NCBI GenBank assembly: GCA_965203505.1
Contig: OZ241880.1
Coordinates: 620,001 to 684,000, forward strand
Length of the DNA: 64,000 nucleotides
From: Bin127 sp965203505
GTDB lineage: Bacteria > Chloroflexota > Dehalococcoidia > Lucifugimonadales > Lucifugimonadaceae
Direction of reading: 5' to 3'
Both the position numbers and the translations under genes were made by a program. Below the pieces are notes generated by a model. It made no database searches. It was given only the letters and a program-made list of their open reading frames with translations, and was not told the origin of the DNA. Positions 50,756-58,483 of this stretch are shown one piece after another. The first letter of the stretch is position 1. Each line of letters starts with the position of its first letter.

Positions 50756-51510
50756 TTGAGAGTTTGACTATGTCCGGCTACATTGAACCAACCATCGGCG
50801 AGCGATTAGCTTCGGCACGAACTCTGTGTCGCCAAGGCTACATAGAGTTGAACGAAGGCCATCATCGGGTAGCATCTGAGACTTTTTGGCGCGCTGCTAA
50901 AACCGCACTCAAGGCTGAGGCCCGTCGCCGCGGGTGGGACCATGGGTCGTTTGCTGAACTGTTTCATGTGGTGTACCGTCTCAGCCAAGAATCCAACGAT
51001 CAGTCGTGGTCGGACCGGTTTGAAAGTGCCGCCGAGTTGCGCCGCGACAGCATTAAACAGGAGATGGATTCATCCGACATTAGAGCGCGCGGGCACGTCG
51101 TGGACCAATTGATCCGCACCATTCTTGAATTGAAACGCTCCGAGGACGCGCTTTCGCCCGGGGATTGGTTCGACCTTGAAGTGCCTGAAGATTTGCGAAA
51201 AGAAGCGTTTTCTAGATTGCTTGCGGGGGACCTAGCTTCCGCTAGCGAGTCCTATTGGGAAGCTGTGCATTTGGCGTGCCGGGAACTGGCCGAAAGACTC
51301 GGTTGGGACGCTTCTTCGTTCCCGAATCAATGGAAATTCATGTCGGATTTGGAGATGGAGTTCAGGGACAATGACGCGGTTAGGAGCGGACTAGCCAAAG
51401 CGCAGTTTATGCACAACGGTGCTACGGAGGGGTGGTTGAGCGAATCGGCTATTAGGGAACATGATGCAGTCGTCCGCGACCTGATTGGACGACTCGAAAA
51501 GTTACCCTAA
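50752..51510 (+). CDS. PaREP1/HEPN-like protein, two tandem domains
   Basis: Protein of 252 residues made of two repeats of the same helical domain as its upstream neighbour: residues 10-120 (ARTLCRQGYIELNEGHHRVA, SETFWRAAKTALKAEARRRGWDHGSF) and 140-250 (AFSRLLAGDLASASESYWEA, RELAERLGWDASSFPNQW). Thus the two-gene operon carries three diverged copies of one domain. The start GTG 50752 overlaps the previous stop (GTGA); ATG 50770 is an alternative. It converges on the uronate dehydrogenase gene, 4 bp apart. No nucleotidyltransferase partner, the usual HEPN companion, is present. Confidence 0.68.
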   Translation: MIESLTMSGYIEPTIGERLASARTLCRQGYIELNEGHHRVASETFWRAAKTALKAEARRRGWDHGSFAELFHVVYRLSQESNDQSWSDRFESAAELRRDSIKQEMDSSDIRARGHVVDQLIRTILELKRSEDALSPGDWFDLEVPEDLRKEAFSRLLAGDLASASESYWEAVHLACRELAERLGWDASSFPNQWKFMSDLEMEFRDNDAVRSGLAKAQFMHNGATEGWLSESAIREHDAVVRDLIGRLEKLP

Positions 51511-51514
51511 AGCC

Positions 51515-52321
51515 TCATTGATCCCGCACAGGCGGCGGCCCCTTTACGAACTCGCCGCCGGAACCATCTTCCGGCGCGTAACCGAGTTCGGTTTTTGCGC
51601 GACTGATGTCAAAGATCTTCCACATGTTGTCGGACGTCGCGTAGTAGATGCCGTACCGGAGATCATCGGGAGCATCGATGCAGAGGCGTACGATTTGAGC
51701 GGTGTCGCGGTGACTTAGCCACAGCGACAGAGCAAACGGGTCGAAAGTGGGTTCGTCGGTAGAAATCACCCAACCAATGCGGAGGTGGATCGACGAGAGG
51801 CCGTGATAGTCGTTGTAGTAACTTCCAATCGCTTCTCCGAAGGCTTTTGACACGCCATAGAAACCGTCCGGCCGGATCATCGTATCTTCGTCGACGAGTG
51901 GGTACTTCCCGGTTTCGAGCTTGTCGAATTGACCTGCGGCGATGAAGCTCCAAGGTTCATCCAGATAGTTGCCACCCGTCGCGTGGTTTGACGACGCAAA
52001 GATCACTCGTTTGACGCCCTCGCGCCGAGATGCTTCGAACACGTTGTAGGTGCCGACGAGATTGTTGGGCAGCACCGAGTCCCATTCAGCATAGGATGAA
52101 CGGTCAGCCGCTAAATGAACAACGGTGTCAATCCCGGCAAATGCTGGTTGCATCGCGTCGAGGTCGTCTAGCGATGCCACGTGTGAAGGAACACCGTTCG
52201 CCTCCTTCAAATCCAGGGACGAAAGATCGTAGCGGTCTCCGAGGCGGTCGATGAGGATGCCGCCTATTAAGCCCGCTCCTCCGGTGATCAGGACTTTCTT
52301 CTTGCCATTGCCGTCAGCCAT
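51515..52321 (-). CDS. NAD-dependent epimerase/dehydratase, uronate dehydrogenase-like
   Basis: Extended short-chain dehydrogenase of 268 residues. VLITGGAGLIGGILIDRLG binds NAD, VVHLAAD follows strand 4, the catalytic triad includes Ser in FASSNHATGG and the YGVSK pair, and LRIGWV closes the fold. SSNHATG and the arrangement around it match uronate dehydrogenases, which oxidise hexuronates to aldaric acid lactones. In context with UxuA-like and RhmD-like dehydratases this fits uronic-acid use, though a sugar-nucleotide epimerase cannot be excluded. GGAAGG lies 8 nt before ATG 52321. Confidence 0.8.
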   Translation of the reverse strand: MADGNGKKKVLITGGAGLIGGILIDRLGDRYDLSSLDLKEANGVPSHVASLDDLDAMQPAFAGIDTVVHLAADRSSYAEWDSVLPNNLVGTYNVFEASRREGVKRVIFASSNHATGGNYLDEPWSFIAAGQFDKLETGKYPLVDEDTMIRPDGFYGVSKAFGEAIGSYYNDYHGLSSIHLRIGWVISTDEPTFDPFALSLWLSHRDTAQIVRLCIDAPDDLRYGIYYATSDNMWKIFDISRAKTELGYAPEDGSGGEFVKGPPPVRDQ

Positions 52322-52456
52322 CGATTTCGCCTTCCGAACTCATTCTCGTCAGCGGCCCCTTGCCGCAACTCATATGAAGGATAAATCGGCTGAATGGAAC
52401 TTATCTCGGTCATCCAACGTCTAGATAATAGTGAGCAACAAGTCAAAGGAACAATC

Positions 52457-54175
52457 ATGTCCTCGCTACGCATAGCAATTGTCATCGCACTGGCAACCAC
52501 TATCGCCTTCGCATTCGCCTGCGGCGCAGGCGAAGAATCCGGCTACTACGACAGCTTCGGTTTAGAGGGTGCTCCCGGTGCCCCGGGTGAGCGAGTGGTG
52601 GAAACCGTAGTAGTGGAGAAAGTAGTCGAAGTGGAAGTGGCGGTCGAAAAAGAGGCCATGGTCGCGGAGGCCATGGAGTTAGCCCAAGCCGACTTCGCAG
52701 ATACTACGGCCGCAATGCCAGCGGCAGCAGCAACAGCCGTTCCCGCTGCAGCCGCCGCACTCGCACCGCAGGTGGGTCAAAGCGTTGACATCTCCATCCA
52801 ACCGACGAACCGTATCATCGTCCGCAACGCAGACATGAGCGTCGAGTCGAACAACCCCGCGGCAACGATCGACGCAATCAGCGACCTCGCCGTTGGGCAT
52901 GGCGGATGGGTGGTCAACAGCAACACCATTGAGGAAGGCTCCTACTACCACATCACCATCAGAATCCCCGCCGAGACGCTAGACGCAGTCATCGATCAGA
53001 TCTCCTCGATGGTCGCAAAAGTTGAATCGGTCAGTTCTGACAGTACCGACTTCACCGAGGAGTACATCGACCTCGGCGCGCGACGAAGCACGGTGCAGGA
53101 AACCGTCGATGCGCTCACGGAACTGCTCAAGAACGAAAACTACGGTAGCGTCGAAGAGTTGTTGGAGGTCCAACGCGAGATAACCAATTGGCAGAGCGAG
53201 TTGGAGCGGATAGACGGTCGCATGAGCTTCATCAGCGAATCTGCTGCCTATTCAAGGCTATCGGTGAACGTCAGCCGCTCACCTATACCGATGCAGGTCG
53301 ATCTAGGAGAAGATGTGAACGTGGGCATAGGTGTCGGACGCAAGTACACGGCGCGCTTCTTCCCGCCCGAAGGCTACGACAATTTCGAGATCGTCTGGGA
53401 CTTTGGTGACGGCTCCGGCCCGCAAACAGTCTATTCCGGGTTACGCACACGAGGCGAAGACGGACTCCTAAGCGTCCCCGTACGCCACACCTACCATTCC
53501 GACGAACTATCCCCTCACGTCGTTACCGCTACCGTTAAAGCGTTCTCTGACCGAGGGCTGGCTGAGGGCGAGGACCAACTGTGGGCGAACGTTTCCGAAC
53601 TGCCGCGCTTCGACGCGTTCGTAACTGCGTCGCACTGGGATGTCGAGGAAGGCCAACCGGTAAACCTGACCGCATCGTTCAATCATCCCGACACGCTGCG
53701 AAACGTCAGATATTCGTGGGACTTCCGTGACGGCTCTAGCGTCGTCGAAGGCACAGTCGCCTTGGGCGACACCGGCATAGCAATCGAGCACACTTTCGAC
53801 CGCCACCGCCGAGAGTCGTACCAGATCGTTTTCGAGATCCGAGGCGACAGCGATGCCGGCGAAGTCGAAGAGACACACTACGCCCCCGTCTACGTCTACC
53901 CCGGACCGGAGATCGAATCATCCGATTTCGACGCTGGCGGTACGGCTACGGACGCGGTAAACGTCTTGATCGCCTTCATCACCTTCGCGGGCACCGCGGC
54001 GATCTGGTTAGCCATAACTTCGCCGATCTGGTTGATCATCGGTGCGGTCATCTTCTTCATCGTCCGTTTCATTATTCGTCGGCAACGAAACGTGCAACGA
54101 GTGGTTTACGTTCCGACACAACCGGGCGATGGTGAAGGTGGCGACGAAAGCGAAGAGGCTACGACATCTACCTAA
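52457..54175 (+). CDS. DUF4349 lipoprotein with PKD domains and C-terminal membrane segment
   Basis: Protein of 572 residues. The signal peptide ends in a lipobox-like AFAFAC with Cys at about 16. A Val/Glu stalk (ERVVETVVVEKVVEVEVAVE) and an Ala/Pro linker follow. DUF4349 covers about residues 110-280 (IIVRNADMSVESNNPAATID, then GGWVVNSNT, YIDLGARRSTVQETVDALTE, a coiled-coil segment). Two PKD-like domains carry YDNFEIVWDFGDGSG and NVRYSWDFRDGSS. Two hydrophobic segments near 510-545 precede a basic turn (RFIIRRQRN). AAAGGAAC lies 6 nt before ATG 52457; the longer frame from 52394 is rejected. Surface or envelope role, function unknown. Confidence 0.75.
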   Translation: MSSLRIAIVIALATTIAFAFACGAGEESGYYDSFGLEGAPGAPGERVVETVVVEKVVEVEVAVEKEAMVAEAMELAQADFADTTAAMPAAAATAVPAAAAALAPQVGQSVDISIQPTNRIIVRNADMSVESNNPAATIDAISDLAVGHGGWVVNSNTIEEGSYYHITIRIPAETLDAVIDQISSMVAKVESVSSDSTDFTEEYIDLGARRSTVQETVDALTELLKNENYGSVEELLEVQREITNWQSELERIDGRMSFISESAAYSRLSVNVSRSPIPMQVDLGEDVNVGIGVGRKYTARFFPPEGYDNFEIVWDFGDGSGPQTVYSGLRTRGEDGLLSVPVRHTYHSDELSPHVVTATVKAFSDRGLAEGEDQLWANVSELPRFDAFVTASHWDVEEGQPVNLTASFNHPDTLRNVRYSWDFRDGSSVVEGTVALGDTGIAIEHTFDRHRRESYQIVFEIRGDSDAGEVEETHYAPVYVYPGPEIESSDFDAGGTATDAVNVLIAFITFAGTAAIWLAITSPIWLIIGAVIFFIVRFIIRRQRNVQRVVYVPTQPGDGEGGDESEEATTST

Positions 54176-54523
54176 ACGGCAAGTCCAGAAAATCGCGAAA
54201 CCCTTGCGTCGTAACGGCGACACCGAGCCGTCATTCCGAGCAAAGCCGAGGAATCTCCCCTCTCCATTGATGGGGGCTTTGCAGAGCTCGATATCGGTAC
54301 TGTCATAAAGCCAAATGGTCGACGCGCCCTCGTTTGCCCGTCCCCTCTGGATACCCGCCTGCACGGGAATGACGGTCAACGCGTCCGCGGAACCTAACGC
54401 ACGGGAGACCGGCTTTCGCAGCTCGGCGCGCGCCCCCGCCCCCTCAGGCGGAGAACCGCGCGGAGACGATCAGCAACAGCCCCGCACAGCCAGCGTGACG
54501 CGCCGCATACCGCCGGTCTTTAC
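54176..54523. repeat. Repeat-bearing intergenic region
   Basis: No gene seen. It contains GTCATTCCGAGCAAAGCCGA-GGAATCTC (54230-54257), related to the GTCATTCTGAA...GAATCCC repeats near 56.2 kb, and GGATACCCGCCTGCACGGGA-ATGACGG (54348-54374), a palindromic CATTCC-type repeat also seen at 56322. Confidence 0.45.
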
Positions 54524-55699
54524 CTATATGCCGCCGGTCGTCCACGTGCAACGTGCCGTGACTTCCGGGTGGTCGCTGAGTCTGTATTCGAACCCGGTGA
54601 AACCGGGGTAAGCCTCCCGCAGTCCGCCAAATGTGTTGTTGGAGGTGAAGACCGAGCTGCCGGTCGTGAGGATCGGCACTGCCGCCAGCCATCTGCCATT
54701 CGAATCGGCCAGGACCCGGTATTCCGTCGGCTCCTCAGCGGCCGGGGCCGGGCTGAGGACGAGCGCCGACTCCGGTGTCTCGGAGGCGGTCATTGCGGAC
54801 CCGCACTCCGGGTTACCCCAACCGGTGTCCACGCTCAGCGTCCCCCCCACCGAGGCGGTTTCGTCGTCGTTGATCCTGACCTGCCCCGAGGCGACCGGGC
54901 CTGACGTCACGTTCGTCAGCGACGACAGGTCGCCCAGCGCAACGGTGAAGGTCTCGTCATCGGCGTCGGTGTCCTGGGCGGTGGAGATGGTGCCCTCGGC
55001 GCTAGTATCGCCGGCCGGGATCGTGATCGACGTCAGCGCCCCGTAGTCGCCGCTCTCGGCGGTGCCGGCGGTGAGCGTAATCGGGATCGTCACGGCTCTC
55101 CCCAGAGTCCCCGGCTCGCTCGCATCCGGTTTCACCAGGGTCACCGTCACGTCCACGTCGTCACCCTCGTTCACCGGGTCGATGGGGACGTTGAGGAACA
55201 CCCGGCGGAGGGTCGAGGGGGCCCGCTCCTTCTGCATGGCAAACCCCACGACGTCGCCGGCGGACCAGCTCAGGCCGGTGCCGTCCCATGCGAAGCCCCT
55301 GTTGCTCGCGAACCTTCTCGCGTCGGACCCGACGAGCCTTGCGTCGCCGCCCACGTAGATGACAAGGGTGTTCAGCTGGCTGGCGGGAATAACCTTGTCG
55401 AGCCTAAGGCCAAACGCGCCTCCAGTCACATCAATGGCCTTGATCACGTAGTCCACGACGCCAACGGTGAACGTGTTATCGGTCAGGGTGGCGGCCGTGG
55501 AACATTCCTTACCGCTTGTGGCGTCATCACACCCATATGAGATGCCGGTGAGAGTCTCCTTCACCGTCAGCCTGGCGGACCAGACTCTCTCCTGCGCCTG
55601 CGCGGACGGCACGCCGGGCGTAAAGAAGACCGCCAAGGCGACCAGCGTGACCGCCAGGAGGAAGAGCGGGGATAGGCGGAAGACGGAGACCCGCGTCAT
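54524..55699 (-). CDS. Secreted Calx-beta domain protein
   Basis: Protein of 391 residues with a signal peptide (FLLAVTLVALAVFFTPG, cleavage after SAQA). A central Calx-beta-like domain is clear: NEGDDVDVTVTLVKPDASEP, TIPITLTAGTAESGDYGALTSITIPAGDTSAEGTIS, QDTDADDETFTVALGD, VRINDDE. Other parts are unassigned; cysteines in the N- and C-terminal regions may pair. Composition is noticeably more GC-rich than neighbours, hinting at transfer. Start choice: ATG 55699 has GGGAGG 6 nt upstream and opens directly into the signal peptide. A second in-frame ATG at 55759, with GAGGGAG 9 nt upstream, would read through a 15-C tract. Confidence 0.75.
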   Translation of the reverse strand: MTRVSVFRLSPLFLLAVTLVALAVFFTPGVPSAQAQERVWSARLTVKETLTGISYGCDDATSGKECSTAATLTDNTFTVGVVDYVIKAIDVTGGAFGLRLDKVIPASQLNTLVIYVGGDARLVGSDARRFASNRGFAWDGTGLSWSAGDVVGFAMQKERAPSTLRRVFLNVPIDPVNEGDDVDVTVTLVKPDASEPGTLGRAVTIPITLTAGTAESGDYGALTSITIPAGDTSAEGTISTAQDTDADDETFTVALGDLSSLTNVTSGPVASGQVRINDDETASVGGTLSVDTGWGNPECGSAMTASETPESALVLSPAPAAEEPTEYRVLADSNGRWLAAVPILTTGSSVFTSNNTFGGLREAYPGFTGFEYRLSDHPEVTARCTWTTGGI

Positions 55700-55734
55700 A
55701 GCGGGCCTCCCGTGGTTTTCAGAGGGTGAAAATC

Positions 55735-55749
55735 GGGGGGGGGGGGGGG
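55735..55749. repeat. 15-bp homopolymer (G on +, C on gene strand)
   Basis: Fifteen consecutive G lie 36-50 bp upstream of the internal start of the Calx-beta gene and 8 bp inside the alternative reading frame from ATG 55759. With 15 C both starts are in one frame. The first part of the gap beyond it, 55760-56005, is AT-richer and shows nothing recognisable. Confidence 0.8.
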
Positions 55750-56005
55750 TAAATGACATGGTCGCAGGCTCCCTCGTTCAACGATGATTCGTATCACCTA
55801 ATCTTGCTGAAACATCATCATACAACCTTAGAGATAACTTATGGGTAAAGTCATCGCAAGTTTGGATAACTTTACAGCAACTAACGGCCAAATTCGCCAG
55901 AATCGAGCGAAACAGGCCGATTACGCATGATGCAAAAATAAAAATCAGGTTGTGCCGATATGTCGGCAATGGAATGGCTCCTATTGCCTGACAGCCCGTC
56001 CCCGA

Positions 56006-56222
56006 TCATGTCATCCTGAACCTAGCGCAGCCCTGGTCATGTCGTAATGAACGGAGCGCAGCCCCAGTCATGTCATTCTGAACGCGGCGCAGCCCCCAGT
56101 CATGTCATTCTGAACGCAGCGCAGCCCCAGTCATGTCATTCTGAACGCAGCGCAGCCCCCAGTCATGTCATTCTGAACGCGGCGCAGCCCCCAGTCATGT
56201 CATTCTGAACGCAGCGCAGCGG
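56006..56222. repeat. Minisatellite, seven units of 31-32 bp
   Basis: Units begin at 56006, 56037, 56068, 56100, 56131, 56163 and 56195, each reading TCATGTCATTCTGAACGCRG, then CGCAGCCCC(C)AG. The first two are most diverged; units 3-7 are nearly identical. Units abut without spacers, so it is not CRISPR. Confidence 0.85.
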
Positions 56223-56350
56223 AGTGAAGAATCCCATACAGCACCCCATGACGGTTTTATGAGATTCCTCGCTGCGCTCGGAATGACAGCCTGCCGGTTG
56301 CGCCGCGTGTGCCCGTCCCCTGTGGATTCCCGCCTGCGCGGGTATGGCGG
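56199..56350. repeat. Inverted intergenic repeat pair and palindrome
   Basis: TGTCATTCTGAACGCAGCGC...GAAGAATCCC (56199-56235) faces GAGATTCCTCGCTGCGCTCG-GAATGACA (56261-56288) as imperfect inverted arms. A CCCGCCTGCGCGGG palindrome follows (56329-56342). The minisatellite seems to have grown from the first arm. No gene between here and 56503. Confidence 0.55.
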
Positions 56351-56503
56351 GGTTGTGCAAGGTTCTCGAAATCGCAGGAGCTCGGGACCGGGATCGGTTC
56401 CGAACTCTTTTCATTTCAAGGATTTCGAAAACTGAGGGAACAAATCTGTAAGTGAGTGCGTCTGTTCTTCAGTGATCAAAGACAACGTCACGGAGAACAC
56501 GAA

Positions 56504-58429
56504 ATGACGAACAGCAAAGCAGAACAGATCAAAAACCTCATAACGAAACCAATGGCGGCTTTCGCACTCGTGATTGCCACGACCGTCGTGGCAGCGACGA
56601 TCGCGTGTAGCGGGGGCGAAACTGTGGTGCAGACGGTAGTCGTTGAAAAATCGGTGCCTGGCGAACAAGTGCTTCAGACGGTAATCGTTGAGCGGGAAGT
56701 GGCGGTGCCGGGCGAAACGGTGGTTCAGACGGTAGTCGTCGAAAAAGAGGTGGAAGTGATGGGCGAACCGGTAATCCAAACCGTAGTCGTTGAGAAGGAG
56801 GTGGAAGTGATGGGTGAGACGGTGGTGCAGACGATAATCGTTGAAAAAGAAGTAGCAGTTGAGATGGAAGTGATTCGCGAGGTTGAGGTAGAGAAGGTTG
56901 TCGAAGCGGAGGTAGCGGTTACGGCAACCGCAATGCCCGCGGCGGCGGCAGCTCCAGCAGCGCATCCTACTCCTGTTGTGCAGATGTCACCACCTATTCA
57001 ACCTTCGCAACCTGGCGCTACTACTTTCCAAAACACGACGCGCAGTAATTTCGCCCTGACGTCGCAGGACGACACTTCGACGTTCAGTTTGGACACGGAT
57101 CGCACTTCGTTCCAACTCGCTCTGAACTGGACGCGAGCCGGCTATGAGGTGGATCCTGCATCGGTGCGTGCCGAAGAGTGGGTGAACGCTTTCAACTACG
57201 GGTACGAATTCCCGCGCCACGACGACTCCTTTAACATCCGGACCGATGTTATCCCCCATCCGCTTGACGGCGGCCTGCACTTGGCTCGTGTTGCGTTCCA
57301 GGCACCGAATGTGGTGGTTGATCTGCCGTTGAACGTCACGTTGGTGCTCGACGGCTCCGGCTCGATGTCGGACGGAAATCGCGTCGAGACCGCTCGCGCA
57401 GCGGCTAACGCGATCCGCAGGAGCATGGGCAACGACGATCGGATGTCGATCGTCCATTTCGATAACCGAGTCAAGGGCGGGTTGACGGTACAAGATCGAA
57501 ATCCAAACGATGGTGCCGTCGGTAGGTCAATCGATGCTCTGACGCCTGAAGGAAGCACCAACGTCCAAGCAGGGCTGAACCTCGGTGTCCAGTTGGCCGA
57601 TGAGATGCGACGAAATCGACCAGGATCATTGAATTACATAATCCTGATGTCGGACGGTGTTGCCAACGTCGATGCAACGAACCCGTTTGCCATCTTGGAA
57701 TCTGCTGCCGACCACGATCCAGGCAATCCGCTTCGCCTGATCACCATCGGTGTGGGCATCAACAACTACAACGACGTGCTGTTGGAGCAACTGGCACAAC
57801 ACGGCAACGGTTGGTACCGGTACCTCAGTGAGCCGGAAGAAGGTCGCCGGTTATTCAACCGCGAGAATTGGCTTGCCCTGTCAGTTCCGTTCGCAGACCA
57901 GACACGGGCTCAGGTGACTTGGGACGAGAATCTAGTTCGCAGCTGGCGAATGATCGGATATGAGAACCGCGTCACTTCTGACGAGTCGTTCACTCGTGCC
58001 GAGAAGAAATTCGCGGAATTGCCGGCCGGCTCAGCAACCACGGTGTTCTTCGAACTCGAGCTCGTTGATCCGTACGTGCTTGGAAACTCAAACCAGCCGC
58101 TTGGCGAAGTCGAGGTGCGCTGGGTTACACCCAGCACTGGTGAAGGAAATCGCCAACATCAGGAGATCGACTCGGTGCTTGCGATTCCCGAGGCGACAAC
58201 CGACTTCGGCGTAATCGTGGCTTTGGCCGCCGACCGGTACAGCGGTCTGCACGAATACGGCGGCGTTCGTCCCGGTTCGATACATCGGGACCTGTCCGAT
58301 CTCGCTAACATGTTGCGAGGTGTGGGATCACCAATGGCCGGGACAACGGCGTACCACGATTTCGAATTCGTTTTGAATTCATTGGTCGATAATGTCGAAC
58401 CGGCACCCAGTACTGGTTACAGCAGGTAG
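56504..58429 (+). CDS. von Willebrand factor A domain lipoprotein (YfbK-like)
   Basis: Protein of 641 residues. The signal peptide ends with a lipobox-like VAATIAC; five imperfect 20-residue repeats of the type GETVVQTVVVEKEVEV follow (residues about 38-130), then an Ala/Pro linker (TATAMPAAAAAPAAHPTP). The N-terminal domain of YfbK-type proteins is seen in STFSLDTDRTSFQLALNWTR, EEWVNAFNYGYEFP. The vWA domain has the metal motif VLDGSGSMS near 300, with TPEGSTNVQAGL and MSDGVANV. A DUF3520-like C-terminal part ends in NLVDNVEP-like residues. GGAG lies 8-9 nt before ATG 56504. Likely a surface adhesion or assembly protein. Confidence 0.85.
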   Translation: MTNSKAEQIKNLITKPMAAFALVIATTVVAATIACSGGETVVQTVVVEKSVPGEQVLQTVIVEREVAVPGETVVQTVVVEKEVEVMGEPVIQTVVVEKEVEVMGETVVQTIIVEKEVAVEMEVIREVEVEKVVEAEVAVTATAMPAAAAAPAAHPTPVVQMSPPIQPSQPGATTFQNTTRSNFALTSQDDTSTFSLDTDRTSFQLALNWTRAGYEVDPASVRAEEWVNAFNYGYEFPRHDDSFNIRTDVIPHPLDGGLHLARVAFQAPNVVVDLPLNVTLVLDGSGSMSDGNRVETARAAANAIRRSMGNDDRMSIVHFDNRVKGGLTVQDRNPNDGAVGRSIDALTPEGSTNVQAGLNLGVQLADEMRRNRPGSLNYIILMSDGVANVDATNPFAILESAADHDPGNPLRLITIGVGINNYNDVLLEQLAQHGNGWYRYLSEPEEGRRLFNRENWLALSVPFADQTRAQVTWDENLVRSWRMIGYENRVTSDESFTRAEKKFAELPAGSATTVFFELELVDPYVLGNSNQPLGEVEVRWVTPSTGEGNRQHQEIDSVLAIPEATTDFGVIVALAADRYSGLHEYGGVRPGSIHRDLSDLANMLRGVGSPMAGTTAYHDFEFVLNSLVDNVEPAPSTGYSR

Positions 58430-58483
58430 CAGATCCGCATTGTTGACGCGCTGATCGCTCGTAAGTTGCTTACAATCTCGCGA

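Noticed and set aside
56006..56222. Tandem 31-32 bp units as a CRISPR array
   Set aside because: Units abut with no variable spacers and no cas genes are present.
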